This document shows positions 1-8,918 of a stretch of 64,000 bases of DNA, in pieces (position 1 is the stretch's first letter; each line of letters starts with the position of its first letter). Below the pieces are notes generated by a model that worked only from the letters and a program-made list of their open reading frames with translations, did not search any database and was not told where the DNA came from. This DNA is from an uncultured Eubacteriales bacterium (GTDB taxonomy: Bacteria > Bacillota > Clostridia > Oscillospirales > Butyricicoccaceae), in contig CAJUIK010000005.1 in NCBI GenBank assembly GCA_910585875.1, positions 11,591 to 75,590 of the forward strand, read 5' to 3'. Both the position numbers and the translations under genes were made by a program.

Positions 1-368
1 GCGGAAGCCCGTCCATGCCCGCGCAGGAGATTTCCATCTCCTTCTTCCAATGCAAACAGGCGGTCAACCGCAGCCCTGATCTGCCCGCTCATATTCCAGT
101 AGTAGAGCGGGCTGGCCAGCACAATCACATCGCACTCCCGTACCGCTGGATAAATTTTGTCCATATCGTCCCTCTGGACACAGGGGAAATCCCTGCCGCT
201 GTGACCGCCGAAACAGCCTTTGCAGCCGCGGATGTTCATGTTGTCCAGAAAAAATTCTGTTACAGTATGGCCGGCGCTTTCCGCCCCTTCGGTAAACGCC
301 TTGACCAACGCGGAAGTGTTGCCTTTTTTACGGGGGCTGCCGTTGAGAATGACAATCTTCTTGGACAC
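1..368 (-). CDS. Flavodoxin-family NAD(P)H-dependent oxidoreductase (partial)
   Basis: The leftward reading frame starts at a GTG (366-368) behind an AAGGAGG site and runs off the left edge, so only about 122 N-terminal residues are present. The protein opens with the flavodoxin-like phosphate-binding loop NGSPRKKGNTS, followed by a CKGCFGG segment and a second FMN-contact region around ASPLYYWNMSGQ. This is the signature of small FMN-dependent (iron-sulfur flavoprotein-like) reductases. It lies 14 bp downstream of a paralogue on the same strand and is probably co-transcribed with it under the divergent HxlR regulator. The substrate cannot be told from sequence. It is partial because of the window edge, not because it is broken. 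Confidence 0.85.
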   Translation of the reverse strand, partial: MSKKIVILNGSPRKKGNTSALVKAFTEGAESAGHTVTEFFLDNMNIRGCKGCFGGHSGRDFPCVQRDDMDKIYPAVRECDVIVLASPLYYWNMSGQIRAAVDRLFALEEGDGNLLRGHGRAS

Positions 369-382
369 GGTATTCTTCCTCC

Positions 383-928
383 TTAAAATTTTCCCGCCAG
401 AGCCGCCGCTTGCATACAGCCGTCTGTCTTTTCAATATCGCCGGCTTTCAGAACGCCCGGAACAAGAACCTCGCCTACCATCTTCCATTTCATCAGCGCG
501 GCGGAGCGTTCCACTGGAATACGCACTCCGTCAAAAACAGACATATCCTGTTCTTCACAGCAGGCGATAACCGCGCATTCCTTCCCCGCAATATCCTTCC
601 CGCCTATCACAAAGGAGAACAGACGATCGATAACTCCTTTGATTTGAGCAGGGATGGAATACCAATATACCGGCATGGAGAACACCACCGCGTCGGCCTC
701 CAGGATAGCGGGGGCGACCGTATTGAAACCGTCGTCAAAGGAACAGGGTTTTCCAGTTTTAAAACAAGCCTCGCAGGCCCGGCAGCCGCCCACATTGTTC
801 AGAGCGGCGTCAAAGCGAACGACAGTATGGCCCTTAGCCTCCGCCGCTTGAATAAACGCCTCCGTCATGGCAAAACTATTGCCTTTCTTTCGAGGGCTCC
901 CGGTGATAACAACAATCTTTTTGCTCAT
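383..928 (-). CDS. Flavodoxin-family NAD(P)H-dependent oxidoreductase
   Basis: A 181-residue protein with the FMN phosphate loop TGSPRKKGNS at residues 9-18, a CRACEACF cysteine cluster near residue 50 and the FSMPVYWYSIPAQ flavin-contact segment near residue 85. These are typical of small cytosolic NADPH-dependent FMN reductases that reduce quinones, nitro compounds or iron-sulfur partners. The ATG at 928 has an AGGAGG site 8 bp upstream. It is the first gene of a leftward pair with the reductase at 1-368, and the two look like tandem duplicates. The promoter and an HxlR-type operator lie in the gap to the divergent regulator, which suggests induction by electrophiles or redox stress (inference). 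Confidence 0.9.
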   Translation of the reverse strand: MSKKIVVITGSPRKKGNSFAMTEAFIQAAEAKGHTVVRFDAALNNVGGCRACEACFKTGKPCSFDDGFNTVAPAILEADAVVFSMPVYWYSIPAQIKGVIDRLFSFVIGGKDIAGKECAVIACCEEQDMSVFDGVRIPVERSAALMKWKMVGEVLVPGVLKAGDIEKTDGCMQAAALAGKF

Positions 929-981
929 GTAAAGTACCTCCTGATTTTGCGGGCTTGAATTTTCCCGCTCCTGATAGTATC

Positions 982-1032
982 ATTGTAGCAAGCGTCAGAG
1001 TAAAATCAAGTACGCACATAGAAGTGCGATAC
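982..1032 (-). promoter_or_regulatory. Promoter of the flavodoxin pair with HxlR-type operator
   Basis: On the minus strand a -35 TTGATT (1004-1009) and -10 TACAAT (982-987) are spaced 16 bp and face the reductase genes. Next to the -35 lies an imperfect inverted repeat with halves GTACGCAC (1010-1017) and GTGCGATAC (1024-1032). This fits an operator for the divergent HxlR protein, which would control both directions. Binding is inferred. Confidence 0.6.
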
Positions 1033-1053
1033 TTACCCGGAGGAAAGTATACT

Positions 1054-1386
1054 GTGAATAACCGCTGTATTTCTCAAGAACGCCTGAATGACACGGGTTT
1101 CAGCTATACCCTGTCTTTGATCAATGGCAAATACAAAATGACAATCCTTTATACCCTGATGGAATTTGAGGTTGTTCGGTTTAATGAAATGAAAAAATAT
1201 ATTGGGGAGATTTCCTATAAAACGCTGAGCTCCACGCTGAAAGAATTAGAAGCTGACAAGCTGGTACACAGGGAGGAATACCCACAAATTCCGCCCAAGG
1301 TCGAGTACAGCTTAACAAAGCGCGGAAAGTCCTTGATGCCTATTTTGGATGGAATGTGCGAATGGGGCGAACAAAATCGGATTTGA
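1054..1386 (+). CDS. HxlR-family winged-helix transcriptional regulator
   Basis: A 110-residue DNA-binding protein. The GTG at 1054 is chosen because GGAGG (1039-1043) sits 10 bp upstream; a longer in-frame start at 955 has no ribosome site and would read through the operator. The body matches the HxlR winged helix: the INGKYKMTILYTL helix near residue 20, RFNEMKKYIGEISYKTLS as the recognition region, ELEADKLVHREEYPQIPPKVEYSLT as the wing, and a GKSLMPILDGMCEWG dimerisation helix. HxlR proteins commonly repress neighbouring oxidoreductases and respond to reactive aldehydes or quinones. The divergent arrangement with two flavodoxin reductases supports such a role here. Confidence 0.92.
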   Translation: MNNRCISQERLNDTGFSYTLSLINGKYKMTILYTLMEFEVVRFNEMKKYIGEISYKTLSSTLKELEADKLVHREEYPQIPPKVEYSLTKRGKSLMPILDGMCEWGEQNRI

Positions 1387-1406
1387 CCGGCCAAGAGATA
1401 TTGTCA

Positions 1407-1445
1407 AAAAAGCAGCGGAGATTGGCTACAATCTTCGCTGCTTTT
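1407..1445 (+). terminator. Intrinsic terminator after the HxlR gene
   Basis: A long stem pairs AAAAGCAGCG...AGATTG with CAATCTTCGCTGCTTTT around a GCTA loop, with a T run on the 3' arm. It lies 20 bp after the HxlR stop and is the main feature of the 135-bp gap to the next gene. Confidence 0.75.
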
Positions 1446-1521
1446 GACGTTCAACGTTTGTGCGCTGGTATTAAAAAATATCATATTCCCAGCAATTTTT
1501 CTTAGATTTTTGTAGTTTTAT

Positions 1522-1992
1522 CTATATCAAAGACATCACATAAATCTGGCAAGGGTTCTGGGGATCCCACAGGGCGGGAAAAACCTCAAATTCCTGGAAT
1601 CCCAGGCTCAAATAAAACAGGTTGGTTTCGTCATAGTTTGGATACCGTCCCATTTGGACGGTTTTGACCTGCAAAAAGGAATATCCCTGCTGGACGGCGG
1701 CTTTTTTGGCTGCCAACGCCAGTTCCCGGCCGATTCCCTGCCGCCGGTATTGGGGCGCCACGCCCATGACGGCGATTTCCGCAGTATCCCGGCCCGTCTC
1801 CTTTAGACACAGAAACCCCGCCGCTTCCTCTCCCCGCCAGGCGGCCAAAAACAGTTGGTTTTCGCTGTCCAAAATATACTGCTCCCTGGCCTGGGGGATG
1901 GCGAACCAAGCGGGCAGCGCCTCTAAAATCCGGCGGGCGACACGACCCTTTTCCTGTTTATCCTCAATTTGCTCAATCCTCAGCTCAGTCAT
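1522..1992 (-). CDS. GNAT-family N-acetyltransferase
   Basis: A 156-residue single-domain acetyltransferase. The acetyl-CoA pyrophosphate-binding motif A is visible as VAPQYRRQGIGRELALAA near residues 80-97 (Q/R-x-x-G-x-G), preceded by the beta-4 strand AEIAVMGV and followed by a YSFLQVKTV strand. The acceptor substrate cannot be inferred. Its ATG overlaps the 3' end of the upstream membrane-protein gene by 8 bp, and GGGAGG lies 6 bp before the start, so the two are translationally coupled. There is no further partner downstream. Confidence 0.88.
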   Translation of the reverse strand: MTELRIEQIEDKQEKGRVARRILEALPAWFAIPQAREQYILDSENQLFLAAWRGEEAAGFLCLKETGRDTAEIAVMGVAPQYRRQGIGRELALAAKKAAVQQGYSFLQVKTVQMGRYPNYDETNLFYLSLGFQEFEVFPALWDPQNPCQIYVMSLI

Positions 1993-2539
1993 GAGATTCC
2001 TCCCAATCTTCCCATTTCTTCCGGCGTTTTTTCCGGGATTTCGCCCACAAAACGGCGCCCCAGCCCAGAGGCCAGGCCAGCAGATAGGCCCCTGCGGCGC
2101 CCATAATCAGAAGATATTTCCGCCGCAGGCCGCCCACATAGCTTTGAACGGTCAATGTTGAATCGACCGTAATATAAGTTCCCTCCGCCGGGATGCCCAA
2201 CACCCTCCGCTCCGCCGGAAGTCCTTGCTCCACCGTCTTCCATCCAGAATCCTTGCCGGATGCCTGGACGCTCCACCGATAACCCGCCCCTTCGGTATCC
2301 CGGTAATAGACTTTGTACACGGTCTTTGTCGGGTTCATCCGCTGGGTTCGGCCTGAACTGTTGTTTTTCACCTGGGTCGGCAAGCATTCATACGGCACAA
2401 ATGTATAAACGCCCCGATCCTCATATTGCTCCGGCGAACGCAACCCGGCCCACAGGCCGGCGCCGGCGACCAGGGCGGCCGCCGATAAAATCAGCAGCAG
2501 TGTCGCCGCTATGCGGAAAAACCCCTTGATTCGTTCCAT
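1985..2539 (-). CDS. Hypothetical membrane protein with two transmembrane segments
   Basis: About 184 residues from the preferred ATG at 2539. An in-frame ATG at 2590 would fall at or upstream of the predicted transcription start, so the shorter form is favoured, although neither has a clear ribosome site. Transmembrane segments lie near residues 9-32 (IAATLLLILSAAALVAGAGL) and 140-165 (YLLIMGAAGAYLLAWPLGWG). A roughly 100-residue loop between them contains YKVYYRDTEGAGYRWSVQ, giving an overall layout like DUF3592-type proteins. The C-terminus is very basic (KSRKKRRKKWE). Function is unknown. It is coupled to the GNAT gene by an 8-bp overlap. Confidence 0.6.
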   Translation of the reverse strand: MERIKGFFRIAATLLLILSAAALVAGAGLWAGLRSPEQYEDRGVYTFVPYECLPTQVKNNSSGRTQRMNPTKTVYKVYYRDTEGAGYRWSVQASGKDSGWKTVEQGLPAERRVLGIPAEGTYITVDSTLTVQSYVGGLRRKYLLIMGAAGAYLLAWPLGWGAVLWAKSRKKRRKKWEDWEESHD

Positions 2540-2597
2540 ACAAAGTTCACATCCCGCCGCTCGGCTTTTTCGCCAAAGCAAAAATTTCATCCATTTG

Positions 2598-2625
2598 ATT
2601 ATACCAGCTTTGCAGCCCGATGCAA
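2598..2625 (-). promoter_or_regulatory. Promoter for the membrane protein/GNAT pair
   Basis: Minus strand -10 TATAAT (2598-2603) and -35 TTGCAT (2620-2625), 16 bp apart. It overlaps the terminator region of the upstream catalase gene and predicts a transcript starting near 2590. Confidence 0.5.
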
Positions 2626-2630
2626 AGCAA

Positions 2631-2657
2631 AAGAGGAAGCCTTATCGGCTTCCTCTT
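2631..2657 (-). terminator. Intrinsic terminator after the catalase gene
   Basis: Perfect 11-bp stem AAGAGGAAGCC/GGCTTCCTCTT with a 5-base loop, 8 bp past the catalase stop. The leftward tract after it is only moderately T-rich (TTGCTTTG). The right side has TTTTT as well, so the stem could work in both directions. Confidence 0.65.
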
Positions 2658-2664
2658 GGCATTT

Positions 2665-4680
2665 TTATTGCTCTTGCCTGGCCCGGCGGTAATTAATTAC
2701 CAAAGTCTCCACCATCTCTCCCCATTGGGGGCAGGCTTTGGAAAAATACTCGACGCATTTTTCCACCACATAATCCGGCGCGGGATAGAGGTCGGCGGCG
2801 ATATTGTCCGCCAGATGCTCCTGCTCCAGCTGGCTCATCTGCCGGAAGCGCTGGCCCGCCTGGGTAAAATCGTCCATTTTGCGGATGGGCGAGCGCATTT
2901 GCCGGCCCATAGAATATTGGGCGGTATAGGGCGGGCGCTGAGGCTTTTGCTGAGGCCCGCAGCCCAGAGTACAGCTGCTGGGATAATAATTCACCGTGCC
3001 CTTGCGGTAGCCCAGGCGCATGGCGCCGTCTTGCTGGTAATTGTCCGCCGGCTCCCGAGGCTGGTTCACCGGCAGCTGGGCAAAATTGGCCCCGATGCGA
3101 TAGCGCTGGGCGTCGCCATAGGCGAAAATCCGGCCGTTGAGCAGCTTATCATCGGAAAACTCGATGCCGGGCACAATGTTTGCCGGACAGAAAGCCGCCT
3201 GCTCCACCTGGCAGAAGACATTTTCCGGGTTCCGGTTCAGCGTCAGCTCGCCCACCTTTTGCAGGGGAAACTGGTCCTCTGGCCACAGCTTGGTGACATC
3301 CAGCGGGTCGAAGGCCAGGGCCTCCCCGTCGCAAAGGGGCATCAGCTGCACGGCGAAATCCCACGAGGCCGTCTGCCCTTGTTCCAGAGTCTGATAAAGA
3401 TCCAGCTTGGCAATATCCGGCGCCACGCCGGCCAGGTAAGCCGCCTCCTGCCGGTCGATGGTTTCCACCCCCTGGCGGGAGCGGAAGTGATAGCGCACAT
3501 AGAACCGCTGGCCCTGGCTGTTGACCCAGACAAAGGTGTCCACGCCGAAGCCGTCCATCTTCCGATAGGATTTCATCGTGCCTTGGTCCGAGTAATAATA
3601 TGTCACCATGTTGGTGGCTTCAGGGGTCTGGCTGTAATAATCCCACCACCGGACCTGGTTTTTGACGCCGGTATCCGGCGCGGGTTTGAGCGCATGGAGC
3701 AAATCCGGGAATTTGATGGCGTCCTGGACAAAAAACACCGGGAAATTGATGCCCACAATATCCAGATTGCCCTGTTCTGTGTAAAATTTCACGGCGAAGC
3801 CTCGAGGGTCCCGGACGGTGTCGGCGCTGCCCTTGTGCCCCGCCACTGTGGAAAACCGGACGAAGACCGGCGTCGTCTTGCCCTGCTGACCAAAGACCTC
3901 GGCTGTGGTATACTCCCCCATGGGGTTGGTGACCTGAAAACTGCCGAAGGCCCCGGCGCCGTTGGCGTGCACCACCCGTTCGGGGATCTTTTCCCGATCA
4001 AAATGGGCCATTTTTTCAAAGTAATAGGCGTCCTTCATCAGCACGGGGCCGTTTTCCCCCACTGTCAGCGAGTGATCGTCGTTCTGAACAGGCGCGCCCT
4101 GGTTGTCTGTGATGTACTGCGCGATGGTCTGGCAAGCCGGCGCCGGCGCCCGCTGGGGCAGCGGCTCGTAGGGCTGCTCCGCCGGGCAAAGGGCGGTTTC
4201 CGGCGGCTCTTCCATTTGTATGTCAATTTCGCCGAGTTCTTCTATCCATTCCTCCGTCTGCTCTTGGGAAGATTCTGCACATTCCGCCTCTTGGGCGATT
4301 TCCGCCGTCTCCGCCAGCGGGGGCTGACAGTCTTCTAATACGACCGTCGTCTCGACCTCCGCCGAGCATTCCGTTTGTTCCGCCGCCATAGGGCCCAGTT
4401 CCTGACCCAACAGAGGAACCGGCCGATTGCAGGGAGGCAGCGGGCCGGGGATGCAGCACGGAGGCGGCGGGCAGCAAGGCTGGCAGCAGCAGGAGCCGGC
4501 GTCCACTTCCGGCGTTGGGGGCTCCGGGTCGGGTAAAACCGGGGCTTCCTGCCGGGGAACGGGCGGCTGATAATAGCCGGGACCGCTCTGCCTGCCCCAG
4601 CCGCCGGGCCGCCCCCAGCCGGCGTTCTGCCCCGGGTTTCTGGCCGCGTACATTCGGCCGTTGGGGTTGTTATTTCTCAT
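2665..4680 (-). CDS. Heme catalase with a long Cys/Pro-rich N-terminal extension
   Basis: 671 residues; catalyses disproportionation of hydrogen peroxide. The catalase core starts near residue 170 and shows the distal histidine region RVVHANGAGAFG, the asparagine region VGINFPVFFVQDAIKFPD, and the proximal heme-ligand tyrosine in GRIFAYGDAQRYRIG. The first 165 residues are not catalase: they begin MRNNNPNGRMYAARN, are rich in Gly/Pro/Arg, then hold a cysteine cluster (GSCCCQPCCPPPPCC) and an acidic Glu-rich stretch, a composition like spore-coat proteins. The ATG at 4680 has AAAGGAGG 11 bp upstream. The same frame stays open to 5316, but that part is only a shadow of enolase. A spore-coat location is inference. 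Confidence 0.88.
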   Translation of the reverse strand: MRNNNPNGRMYAARNPGQNAGWGRPGGWGRQSGPGYYQPPVPRQEAPVLPDPEPPTPEVDAGSCCCQPCCPPPPCCIPGPLPPCNRPVPLLGQELGPMAAEQTECSAEVETTVVLEDCQPPLAETAEIAQEAECAESSQEQTEEWIEELGEIDIQMEEPPETALCPAEQPYEPLPQRAPAPACQTIAQYITDNQGAPVQNDDHSLTVGENGPVLMKDAYYFEKMAHFDREKIPERVVHANGAGAFGSFQVTNPMGEYTTAEVFGQQGKTTPVFVRFSTVAGHKGSADTVRDPRGFAVKFYTEQGNLDIVGINFPVFFVQDAIKFPDLLHALKPAPDTGVKNQVRWWDYYSQTPEATNMVTYYYSDQGTMKSYRKMDGFGVDTFVWVNSQGQRFYVRYHFRSRQGVETIDRQEAAYLAGVAPDIAKLDLYQTLEQGQTASWDFAVQLMPLCDGEALAFDPLDVTKLWPEDQFPLQKVGELTLNRNPENVFCQVEQAAFCPANIVPGIEFSDDKLLNGRIFAYGDAQRYRIGANFAQLPVNQPREPADNYQQDGAMRLGYRKGTVNYYPSSCTLGCGPQQKPQRPPYTAQYSMGRQMRSPIRKMDDFTQAGQRFRQMSQLEQEHLADNIAADLYPAPDYVVEKCVEYFSKACPQWGEMVETLVINYRRARQEQ

Positions 4681-4795
4681 TGCGCAAGGCGCCTCCTTTA
4701 TTTGTTGGCTCTGGCCCGGCCGCCTTCGGCGCAATACCGGGCTGATCCAATCTATGCCGGCCGGCGCAATTTTGCCCCAATCTCGCCGACGACGC

Positions 4796-4828
4796 AAAAA
4801 AAGACGCCAAGGGCAAAGCCTTGGCATC
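4796..4828 (-). terminator. Intrinsic terminator of the glycolytic cluster
   Basis: Downstream of the enolase stop, a GACGCCAAGGG/CCTTGGCATC stem (4803-4828) is followed leftward by seven T residues (minus strand). It separates eno from the catalase gene, which therefore needs its own promoter in the 115 bp before 4680. Confidence 0.8.
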
Positions 4829-4841
4829 TTTATAGCCGCTC

Positions 4842-6173
<1,332 letters not shown>

Positions 6174-6309
6174 TCATTTCTTTTCATAAATATCCACAAA
6201 TTATCCGCCCTCAGGCGGGCCGCAGCGTCTTGCGAACCAAAGCCGCAGGCGCCGCCGCGCCTCCGGACTATTGTATCCTGTTTTTGCGCCCTCGTCAATC
6301 AGCAGGGGG

Positions 6310-7827
6310 CTATTTTTCCAGCAAGCTGACGCCAGTCATCTCCGGGGGCTGAGGAAGGCCCAGCATCTGGAGCAGCGTGGGAGCGATATCGCAAAGGCGC
6401 CCCCCCTGACGCAGCTTGCCCTGCCAGCCCCATAGAATCAGCGGAACCTGATTGGTGGTGTGGGCGGTAAAGGGCTGGCCGTCGGGCCCGGCCATCTGCT
6501 CGGCGTTGCCATGGTCCGCGGTAATCAGAGCCGCGCCGCCCATCTTTTCCAGAGAATCCAGCACGCGGCCCAGACAGGTATCCACCGCCTCCGCCGCCTG
6601 AACGGCGGCGGGCAGCGCGCCGGTATGGCCCACCATATCGCAGTTGGCGAAATTCAGGATAATCAAATCATAGCCGCCGCCCTCAATCCGCCGGCAGACC
6701 TCTTCCGTCACCTCATAGGCGCTCATCTCGGGCTTCAAGTCAAAGGTCTCCACCTGGGGGGAGGGAATCAGCGCCCGGTCCTCTCCAGGAAACACCTTTT
6801 CCTCTCCGCCGTTGAAAAAGAAAGTCACATGGGCGTATTTCTCTGTTTCGGCAATGCGCAGCTGAGTCATGCCCGCTTCGCTGACCGCCTGGCCAAGGAT
6901 GTTGTTCAGGATTTGGGGCTGAAACGCCACTTCCACACCGGGCATCTGCGCGTCGTACTGGGTGAAACACACAAAATAGGGGGCTATCAAGCCGCCCTCT
7001 CGGGCAAAGCCGTCAAAATCCGGGTCGGCGAAAGCCCGGGTGATCTGCCGGGCCCGGTCGGGCCGGAAATTGAAGAAAATCACGCTGTCCCGGCTTTCCA
7101 CGCCGGCGCCAGGGCAGCAGACGGCTGGCTTGATAAATTCGTCGGTCTGCCCCGCTTGATAGCTGGACTGGACGGCCTGGGCCGCGCTTTCTGCCCGGGG
7201 CCCCTGGCCCAGCGCCAGGGCCTGATAGGCGGGCTCCATCCGGTCCCAATGCTTATCCCGGTCCATGGCGTAATAGCGGCCGCTGACTGTGGCGATTTTG
7301 CCAACGCCGATTTTTCCCATTTGCTCTTCCAGCTGACGGATATAGGCCGCGCCCGAGGCGGGCGGGGTGTCCCGGCCGTCCATAAAGCAATGAACATAGA
7401 CCTTCTCCACCCCTTGGCGCTTGCACAGCTCCAACAGAGCATAAAGATGGGTATTATGGCTGTGTACGCCGCCGTCGGACAGCAAGCCCATCAGGTGGAC
7501 GGCGCCGCCGGAAGCCTTGGCCCGGCGACAGGCCTCTGTCAGAACTGGGTTTTCAAAGAAATCCCCCTCTTCAATGGCCTTCGTGATGCGCGTCAGCTCC
7601 TGATAAACCACCCGGCCCGCGCCGATATTGGTGTGTCCCACCTCGCTGTTGCCCATCTGCCCCTGGGGCAGCCCCACATCCAGGCCCGAACAGCGGATCG
7701 GCTGCCAGGAGCATTGGGCCGTCAGCCCGTCCATCACCGGCGTTTTGGCCAAGGCAATGGCGTTGCAGTCCCCCGCCGGCGCCAGGCCGTATCCGTCTAA
7801 AATAATCAAAGCAATCGGTTTCTTCAT
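6310..7827 (-). CDS. gpmI: 2,3-bisphosphoglycerate-independent phosphoglycerate mutase
   Basis: 505 residues, typical of the manganese-dependent alkaline-phosphatase-like mutase. Interconverts 3- and 2-phosphoglycerate. The first metal site is in ALIILDGYGL, the phosphoserine nucleophile in QMGNSEVGHTNIGAGR, and the second metal cluster in NFANCDMVGHTG and ITADHGNAEQM. It lies between tpiA and eno in the glycolytic cluster. The unusually long 278-bp gap to tpiA holds a run of stem-loops instead of a gene. Confidence 0.98.
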   Translation of the reverse strand: MKKPIALIILDGYGLAPAGDCNAIALAKTPVMDGLTAQCSWQPIRCSGLDVGLPQGQMGNSEVGHTNIGAGRVVYQELTRITKAIEEGDFFENPVLTEACRRAKASGGAVHLMGLLSDGGVHSHNTHLYALLELCKRQGVEKVYVHCFMDGRDTPPASGAAYIRQLEEQMGKIGVGKIATVSGRYYAMDRDKHWDRMEPAYQALALGQGPRAESAAQAVQSSYQAGQTDEFIKPAVCCPGAGVESRDSVIFFNFRPDRARQITRAFADPDFDGFAREGGLIAPYFVCFTQYDAQMPGVEVAFQPQILNNILGQAVSEAGMTQLRIAETEKYAHVTFFFNGGEEKVFPGEDRALIPSPQVETFDLKPEMSAYEVTEEVCRRIEGGGYDLIILNFANCDMVGHTGALPAAVQAAEAVDTCLGRVLDSLEKMGGAALITADHGNAEQMAGPDGQPFTAHTTNQVPLILWGWQGKLRQGGRLCDIAPTLLQMLGLPQPPEMTGVSLLEK

Positions 7828-7964
7828 AGCGTCTATTGTTACCCCGCCGGCCCAAACCGGCGAATATCCTTTCCTCAGTGTCGAGGCGGCCCGACGGCCG
7901 CAACCCGTTTCAGCTTAATCGATTCATCCGCCGCCCAGCCTACGGCCCTGTCCTTCGCTTGGCG

Positions 7965-8091
7965 CTGGCGGGGATCCCGCCAGGAAGCGCGAAAGAGGTC
8001 GGGGAAAGCTTAGTTTTCCCCGAGAAGCGGCGCCGGCATTGCCACAAATCTGCGTCCACAGATTTCTGGCTGTTTTCGCCGCAGCGAAAAC
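7965..8091 (-). other. Array of four stem-loops between tpiA and gpmI
   Basis: The 278-bp tpiA-gpmI gap (7828-8105) holds no gene but four consecutive hairpins: CTGGCGGG/CCCGCCAG (7965-7983), TCGGGGAAA/TTTCCCCGA (about 7999-8023), AAATCTG/CAGATTT (8046-8065) and GTTTTCGC/GCGAAAAC (8072-8091). Loops are 3-7 bases. None has a long T tract in the leftward direction. They could stabilise or process the glycolytic mRNA, or be a repeat element. Strand is given for the mRNA. Confidence 0.6.
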
Positions 8092-8105
8092 TCTGCCTCT
8101 CTATT

Positions 8106-8876
8106 CTATTGGTTCGCCTGCTCGATAATCTGGACAAAGCCGTCGCAATCCAGAGAGGCGCCGCCGACGAGCCCGCCGTCCACGTCGGGCATAGAGAGAA
8201 GCTCGCCGGCGTTTTTGGGGTTCATGCTGCCTCCGTAAAGGATGGTGACCGACCGGGCGCAGCGGGCGCCATAAATCTCCCGGATGCACTCCCGGATGGC
8301 CCGGCCCACCTCGTCGGCCTGTTGGGCTGTGGCCGCGGCGCCGGCGCCGATGGCCCAGATGGGCTCATATGCCACCACCACCTTTTTCACGTCTTTGGCG
8401 TCCACGCCCCAAAAAACGGTCTTGACCTGCATCCGCACATAGTCCAGCGTCAGGTTCTTTTCCCGCTGGGCCATGGATTCGCCCACGCAGACAATGGGCC
8501 GCAGACCGCATTCCAGAGCGGCCCGGACCTTCTGGGAAACGCTTTCGTCCGTCTCTCCGAAGTACTGGCGGCGCTCGGAATGGCCCACCACCACATATTT
8601 GACTCCCAGGGCCCGGAGCATCTGACCGGAAACCTCCCCAGTGTAAGCGCCGCCGGGCTCATGGTGCATATTTTGGGCGGCGATATCCACCCGGGTGTTT
8701 TTGGCGGCTTTCACCGCCGCAGGCAAATCGATATACGGGGCGCACAGCACAATATCGCACCATTTGGCCCGGGCCGCGTGGGGTTTGAGCTGGGCGATAA
8801 AATCCTTGGTTTCCGCCGGCGTCTTGTTCATTTTCCAGTTTCCGGCGATAATAGTTTTGCGGTAACGTCTGTTCAT
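8106..8876 (-). CDS. tpiA: Triosephosphate isomerase
   Basis: 256 residues. Interconverts dihydroxyacetone phosphate and glyceraldehyde-3-phosphate. The substrate-binding AGNWKMNKT motif is near residue 11, the catalytic histidine in VVGHSERRQYFGETD, the catalytic glutamate in VAYEPIWAIGAGAAA (loop 6), and the phosphate-binding ILYGGSMNPKNAGEL and VGGASLD lie at the C-terminus. It is 42 bp downstream of pgk, and a small AGCCGG/CCGGCT hairpin lies in that gap. Confidence 0.98.
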   Translation of the reverse strand: MNRRYRKTIIAGNWKMNKTPAETKDFIAQLKPHAARAKWCDIVLCAPYIDLPAAVKAAKNTRVDIAAQNMHHEPGGAYTGEVSGQMLRALGVKYVVVGHSERRQYFGETDESVSQKVRAALECGLRPIVCVGESMAQREKNLTLDYVRMQVKTVFWGVDAKDVKKVVVAYEPIWAIGAGAAATAQQADEVGRAIRECIREIYGARCARSVTILYGGSMNPKNAGELLSMPDVDGGLVGGASLDCDGFVQIIEQANQ

Positions 8877-8918
8877 AACAGTCCCTTGTCCTCTTCTTTT
8901 CAGCCGGAAAGGCCGGCT

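Noticed and set aside
2620..4338. 572-residue open frame antisense to the catalase gene
   Set aside because: Its composition (His/Leu/Arg/Gly-rich) is that of an antisense shadow in GC-rich DNA, and it overlaps a gene with clear catalase motifs.
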